Origin: Cynocephalus volans
Taxonomy: Eukaryota; Chordata; Mammalia; Dermoptera; Cynocephalidae
DNA: 64,000 nt
Assembly: GCF_027409185.1 (NCBI RefSeq)
Contig: NC_084465.1
Coordinates: 26,205,864-26,269,863, forward strand
Direction: 5' to 3'
The position numbers and the translations under genes are program-made. Position 1 is the stretch's first letter. Each line of letters opens with the position of its first letter. Positions 53,301-61,100 of the stretch are shown here, in pieces. Below the pieces are notes generated by a model. It searched no databases. It was not told where the DNA came from and saw only the letters and a list, made by a program, of their open reading frames with translations.

Positions 53301-56300
53301 TTGACTCACTAAATTGATGATGTAGCCATTAAATTAGTCAGGATAAGGAGCCCAGGAAGAAAAACAGGTTTGGCAATAAAGATGATGAAATTGTTTTTTG
53401 GACATGTTGGATTTAAGGTTCTCATCAGTCACTCGGTAGAAATGTCTAGTGGTCTTTGGCAAAAAGGCCAAAAAGAGAGGTCTAGGCTGGAGAAAGATTT
53501 AGACATTGTCAGAATGTTAATGATGTCACTCAGGGTAAATATAAGAGTAAGAAGGGAAAAAAACAAACAAAAGATAAACTCTTGGATACCAATATTACGG
53601 GGTGGATAAAGAATAACTAATGAGAAGTTGAAGACATAAATGAGTAACCAAGAGCTCTTTAGGAATAGGGACTTTATTTAATTATGTATTCCCAGGGTCT
53701 AGCACAGAAGGTAGTTAAAATCAAATTCTAAGAGAAGCTCAGTAGAATGAAGACTAAGAGATATCTACTGGATTTAGCAATCAGGAACTTATTACCTTAG
53801 CAAGAGCACTTGAGTGGAACAATGAAGGCAGAAGTGAGACTGCAATAGAGTGAAGAGAAGAAAAACTGAAAAGATGGGCCGGCCCCGTGGCTCACTCGGG
53901 TGAGTGCGGTGCTGATAGCTCTGAGTCCGCAGGTTCGGATCCTATATAGGGATGGCCGGTGCGCTCACTGACTGAGCGTGGTGCAGACCACACCGTGCCA
54001 AGGGTTGCGATCCCCTTACTGGTCAAAAAAAAAAAAACTGAAAAGAAATTAAAACAGACTCTATTCTCTCTGAAAGTTAGCTGTGAAGGAGAGAAGTACA
54101 GTAGGCCATTAAGCTAGGAAAAAAAAAACCTAAAGGTTATGCATATTGTAAATTGAGGAGAAACAGATCCTACCTGATAAAATAACAAATAATGATGAAC
54201 CTTGAAAACATTATATAGGCAAAGTGAAAGAAGCTGGACACAAAAGACCGCCATTCATATGAGAAAGTCCATAATAGGGAAATCTAAAGACGGAAAGTAG
54301 ACAGGTGGTTGCTTAGGACTGGGGAATCAGGGTAGGGGAAGGTGATGGAGTTTGGATGTGTTGTCCCCTCCAAAACTCATGTGGAAATTTGATCCCCAAT
54401 GTAGCAGTGTTGGAAACTGATTGAGTCATGGGGGCGGATCCCTTATGAATGGATTAATGCTCTCCCTGGGGGAGGGGGGAGCAAAGAGTGAGTTCTCGCT
54501 AGAGTTCCTGCCACAGCTTGTTGTTTATAGGACCCTGGCACCTCCTCTCACTCTCTTGCTTCCTCTCGCCATGGGATCTGCTTGTACCCGCCAGCTCCCT
54601 GCCACTTTCCGCCATGAGTATAAACAGCCTGAGGCCCGTGCCAAATGCAGCTGTCCCAGAATCATAAGCCAAATAAACCTCTCTTCTTTATAAATTACCC
54701 AGTTTCAGGTATTCTGTCATAGCAACACAAAACGGACTAAAACAGAAGGGAACAGAAGAATAAGCAGGTGACAGCTAAAGGATATGGGGTTTCTTTTTGA
54801 GGTGATAAGATGTTCTAGAATGGACTGTGGTGACTGTTGCATATATCCGAATATAGTAAAAAACATTGACTTGTACACTTCCAATGGATGAATTGTATGG
54901 CATGTGAATTATATCTCAACAAAGCTATTTTTAAAAGAATATAAATGTAAATTTTAAGAAAAAATTAAAAAGGATTAATTACTCTGCGTTAAAGAAGATA
55001 AACCAAAAATGGGATGGCAAAATATTTAGGAAATAACTACAATAAGAAGCCTACAACCTATGGGACACAACTAAAAAAGTGCTCAGAAAAAAATCTTATA
55101 GTTCAAACACTTGGGAAGAATGAAAAAAACACCAAGCATCCAACATAAGAAAACAGAAAAACAACCACAAAATAAATCTATGGAAAACTAAGGGATGGAT
55201 TTAAAACAATGAAAGGTAAAAATTAATAAATAAGAAAAGAGAGAAAATAATAGACCTAATTTTTAAAATTCCAGGAGCTGCTTATGAACAAGAAAAAAGG
55301 GCAAGGCTTCACATATACAAAATAAGAAGTGATAAGGAGTAAACAGTCACAGGAAATTTTTTAAAAAATAAAAGAATACCTTGCTCAACTTTGGGCTCTG
55401 GAGCCGAGGCACTGGGGGGCCTTGGGCCTCAGCCACACCTCCCGACACCTGCAACCAGCCCAGCAACGACCACTGAGCCACCACAGGAAGCACCCTGGTC
55501 TCCCAAGCCAGAGTGGTGGGGGGACAAGGGCTTCAGCCACACACTCCTGACATCTACATCCAGCCCAGCAAGGAACTGAGCCACCGCTGGAAGACCTGTT
55601 GTCTCCCCTGCAGGAATGAAGGAGGTGCTTCAGGCCTCACCCATGTCCCCTGTCCTTCCTCCTTCTCCCACCCTATCTCCTTTCCCCTTCTCCTCTCTCC
55701 CTCCCCAACTCTGCTCCACAACATCTTAGAATGTAAAAAAAAAAAAAAAAAAAAAAAAAACTTTAAACGATAAAAAAATTTTTAAAAAAATCATAAAAGA
55801 ATACCTTGCTCAACTTCACACAAATAATTTTGAAAATATGGATTAAATGGATGATTTTCTAGGATAATATAAATTATCAAAGCTCCCCCCAAAAGATACA
55901 AATTGTAAGCAGCCAGATTATCACAGTAGATACAACTGTCCAAGAACTACTCCCCTTCCCCTCCCCCAAAAACACAAGATCCAAATGATTTCATGAGGAA
56001 TTCAACCAAACCTTTAACTTCAATGCCATTTAACAGAAGAAAAAAATGCATAGAAAAAGAAAGCAAGCTTTGAAATAATTTTTATGAAAGTGGCATAATC
56101 AAACAAAAATAACACAGAGAAAACTAAAAAGCAATTTAGCTTGTGAGGAGTGATACAAAATTTCTTAGTTTAGCAAATAGAACCTAGAAGCACATTTAAA
56201 ATTATAATACACCTTGACAAACTGATTTTACTCCGAAACACAAGGAAGGTTCAGTAACGGTAAATCTATTAGTACAATCCACCACAACAGCAGCTCAAAG

Positions 56301-58098
56301 GAGAAATATTATATAATAATTCCCATAGATGATTCTATTTATTAAAAAAACTTTTAAAATGGTAACGACTGAATACTTAACATGATAAAAACACGTACAC
56401 TTGAAGTCTAAAGCCAGATCTAATCTCAATAGGAAAGCATTAAAAACATCTTATTGAAGTTAGGAATAAGACAAAGATCCACTACTATCTTATTGTTTAA
56501 TATGTTTGTAAAGTACTAGCCAAATTAATTTGACAAAAGAAAGAAATAAGTACAAAAATTATCATTACTTGGTAATGATATGATTATTTAACTGCAACTA
56601 TTTTTTCTAGGAAAACAACTGGGAATCTATTACAGATAATATTCGAATTCCAAAGGTGGCTACGTACAAAATTAATACTCAAGAATTCACAGCATTCCCA
56701 TATTCAAACAACCAGATAAAAGATATAATAGAATTAGAAACCCCGTTTACAATAGTAACAAAAAAATAAATAAAATATCAAGGAATAAACTTAACAAGAA
56801 ATGTGAAAGGTGAATATGAAAAAAGCTTTAAAATGTTACTGAGGGATGCAAAAGAAGACTTGAACAAGAAATGAATATATATCCTGTTCTTGAACAGAAG
56901 AAATGAATAGAGACCCTGTTCTTAAACTCAAAAAAATGTCAATTTCTCTAAATCAATCAATAAATATAATGCAAAACCAATGGGAAAATACCAACAGGAT
57001 GAAGGAGGAGGACTTGGTTAGCTAATTTTAAGTTTAATGGAAAAATAAATAAGGAAAACCCTAGAAAGTAGATCAGGGGAGGACGATAACCAAAGAATGA
57101 GGTCATTAGGTATAAAAAGGTAAACTGATCAATGAAAGAATAAAAATGCAGTAATAACCCCAAACTATATGTAGGAACTAAGTATACCAATAGACAACAA
57201 CATTTTAAATCAGTAGGGAAAAGGTAGACAACTTAATAAAGGATACCATGATAAATGGGTAGCCACCTGGAAGAAAAGTAAAGATGGATTCCTACTGCAA
57301 TACTTTACTAACTTTTATATTTTGTATGGATAAGCTCAATCAACTTAAAAATAAAATTATAATCGTATCAGGAGAAAACACAAGAATACTCATCTTAATT
57401 TTAATTAGAAAAGATATTGAAATAGGGAAGGCCTTTCTTATGACACAAAACCTAGAATCCAAAAAAAGGTTGATAAATGTAACTACAACATATTTTTTTA
57501 ATTTCTGCTGAAAAAATATACCATAAATAAGGTCAAAAGACAAACAAAAAATTGTGAAAAATATCTGCAACATATGTCAAAGACTAAAACTAATTTCCTT
57601 AAAGCACCAAGTTCCTACACACAGTATGAAACATCCCAATAGAAAAATGAACAAAAAATATAAACAGATGAACAAAACATATGAACAGATACTACAGATA
57701 AAGGAAACAAATATGGCTCCTACACATATTGAGAAGATGTATAAAGAAAAATATTCCTATTAAATTGACAATTAAAAAAAAGTCTGATAACCCACTCTGC
57801 TACCAAGGGAACAAAGAAGCCACATGGACAGTGGAACATAAACTGGTACAACCTCTATAAGGGCAATTTGACAGTATCGATCAAAGTTTAAATAGTCTAT
57901 ATCCTTTGACTCATCAATTGAACTTATAGGAATTTATCCTAAAGACAGATTCATTCTCATGTGCAAAATTACATTAAGTACAGGGATATCAATTGTATCA
58001 CTATTTGTGTTAGCAAGACTGTAAACATTTTGTAAACATTTTAAATGCCCATCCAAACAAAGGAATGCTACCATCTCTCTCTCTCTCTCTCTCTCTCT

Positions 58099-58136
<38 letters not shown>

Positions 58137-61100
58137 GCACTCACACATACACACACACCCCTCTTCTGGAAAAAAATATACAAGAAATCTATCACCGGTT
58201 GCTTCTAGGAAAGGAAACCAATTAGCTGGGGGTCAAAGTAGAAGGAAAACTTGTCTTTTACCATATGCTCTTTTGTACCATTTGAATTTTACACGTATCA
58301 CTTATTTAAGACATCAATACTTTAAGACCTCAATACCTGGCTGGCTGGTTAGTTCAGCTGGTTAGAGCATGGTGTTGGTAACACCAGGGTCAAGGGTTCG
58401 GATCCCCAAACCGGCCAGCCGCCAAAAAAAACAGACGTCAGTATTATGTTTACCCAGCTTTACCAATTGTTACATTTTCCTCCTCTTTCTTGGTCAGTTT
58501 TCCAGGTCCTATGTCAGCAGCAATGTTTAACTGTTTTCCCAGCTAATACGTGGTATTTAATGAAACACACAGTTACATCACAACAGCAACTTAGATCCCA
58601 TTACCCCCAGGATTCCCTTGCTCCTGAGCTCTATTCTGCATATTTTTCTACTAAAATCACTGTTCCCTATTCTTTACTGGGTGTATAAAGATTACGAGTT
58701 ACTGAAAATCCAGGACTAAGAAGGTATGAATTTCTTGGCCTATGAGACAAACACATAATCACTGCTGTAGTTTAGAAAACAGCGGAAACGCAAGCTGCTC
58801 GAACAGGGTTTCACAAAATAGCATTTGTGCTGTCACAATGGATGCAGCATCTAGTCCACTACTTTAAATGTTTAAGAACTTGATTTTATCCATTTGTCCA
58901 GCATCAGTGGGGCTTTAGGGGATTGAACCACACTAATCAATCAAATTCACTAGACAATAATGTCTTACACATAATGCCAATGTATTAATTTAGAATTTTT
59001 AAATATATATGTACATGAGTGTGGTGTATATTTATGTATATGTGTGCATATACATCTTTTAGAAATATACGAAGGTACTTCAAAAAGTTCATGGAAAAAT
59101 AGAACTGAAAGATAATATGAATCTTTCCGTAAACTTTTTGAAGTACCCTCATATATATATCTCAAGAGTATCAAATCGTGTATATCAAGGAATCACACAC
59201 AAATGATAAGTATGCCCAAGGAGAACCGCATGATGCTATGAGTGTGAATACAAAGAGACCAAGTCAGAAAGGCCAGGGAACACGTCCCTGAAAAAACAGT
59301 ATGATCAAGTTAGGATCCAATAGAAGAGAGTTAAAATAAGAAGTTTCCTGGATGATGGAACAGCACATGCAATGGTCCTATGGCAGGAGGGAGCATGATA
59401 CATCCAAGGAGGTGGAAAAAGATCAAAGAACAAGAGAACATAATGTAGGATTAACTGGAAACAGATCATGTGGTGCCTTTTAGGCCACATTAAGGATTTT
59501 TGCCTTATCATAAAAGCAATGAAAAGCCAGTAAAAGGTTGTAGACAGAAAAAAGAACAGATTTGTGCTTGCAAAAGATAAGTGTGCTATATGAATTGGAG
59601 GACAAGACTAGAAGCACAAAGACTGCTTAGAAAGCTACTGCAGGAGACCTAAGTGAAGAATGACGGCAGCACGGACTAGAGTTAGGACAGATGTGAAATC
59701 AACAGGACTTGGTGCCTGATCACACCTAAAGTGCAAGGGAGAAGAAAATGTTAAGGAAAATGACCAAGTTTCAGGTTTGCATAACTGAATGGAAAAGGAT
59801 GCTATCACAGAAAGAGAGAGAACTTTCCAAGAAGACCACATTGTGCTGTTCTGTTTCACTGAGAGCTGGATGGAGGGTCGCGATGTGAAAAATAAGAAAC
59901 GGTCATGGGTACTCAGCCCACGGAACCCTTGGCAGAGAAGGATGAAAAATAGAAAATGGGATTAGCGGTCAAGAGAGAGAGAAAGTTAGCAATAGTACAC
60001 TTAAAAAAAAAAAAAGTTTTACCTCCAGTGTCAGCCATAAAACAGGCCTAGACATTTAAATATCTAAAAACAGAACCTAGAAAGCAAGGCTTAAAATGTG
60101 ATACCTGGGGAAGAACTGGTATGAAAGAATTTCAAAGTATATATTGAGATATGAGATGTTTCCCAATTTTGAGAGTGAGGGAAAGACAGGATGGGGAAGG
60201 AGGAATGAAGTGTCAGTCCAGGGGAGAAGGAAGCAGAAAGATGATGACCCCACTTCACAAATTTTCAGTTTAGACACGTTTATCTTTACCTCTAGACACA
60301 TGGCTGGTCTTGGCCTTGTGTGCTAAGGGAATGCAGAAATAACCCCACAGTTTATCAGAAATCATGGCTTACACTGCCATCAGGTGGTGGCAGTGAGGAA
60401 GTGCACCAACCAGGTTCTGGGAGTCTGGGAATACCTACATGAAGCCCATGGTATAATAATTAATCCATGATCAAAGACCTAAATATTGCAGTAGTAGAGG
60501 GCAAACTGATGATAGTCCTTGCTAAGAGATTTATCTTCTAAGCTGTCAATACACAAAAGTCTAAGTTTTTGTTATTAATTTGGGGGAAGAAAAAACAGTT
60601 CTTTTTTCTTTTTCATGTTAACAATAACATATTTAGCAATTCTAGGATGCCTAGCCTGATACTATCATCTCTAACCCAATTCCTGGTATATTATATATTT
60701 GACTACTTACAAATGCCTCAATTTAATTTTAATGGCTCATATATAGAGATTAATGTTCATTTCTAGCACACATCAATAACCTTATCACAAACATAAGCAA
60801 TTGTCTCTTCGAATGTACAAAATTCCCTTTGTTATCTTCGAATTAATCAAATAATAATTTTTGACTATCTAGAAGTATAAGTATCAGGCACTGATGTAAA
60901 CACAATTCAAAAACCATCATGTTCTCAAAACTCATCGGCTAAACAAATATATCACTGATATAATCAACTCCAACATTATTCACAAAAAACATGGTGAATA
61001 ATTAACATATCATTCCTGATAGTTCTTCCTAGTAAAAAGCTTTCCCAATATATTTGATATTCTGTGCATTAATTCCCTCCCTTCCTTCTACTAGACTGAA

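Noticed and set aside
57934..58365. Open frames rich in Cys-Val, Thr-His or Ser-Leu repeats
   Set aside because: They are translations of the (CT)n-(AC)n microsatellite.
58336..58433. Possible tRNA-Ile gene
   Set aside because: It has A and B boxes and a tRNA-like shape, but an A tail, many identical-type copies in the window and imperfect stems mark it as a SINE.
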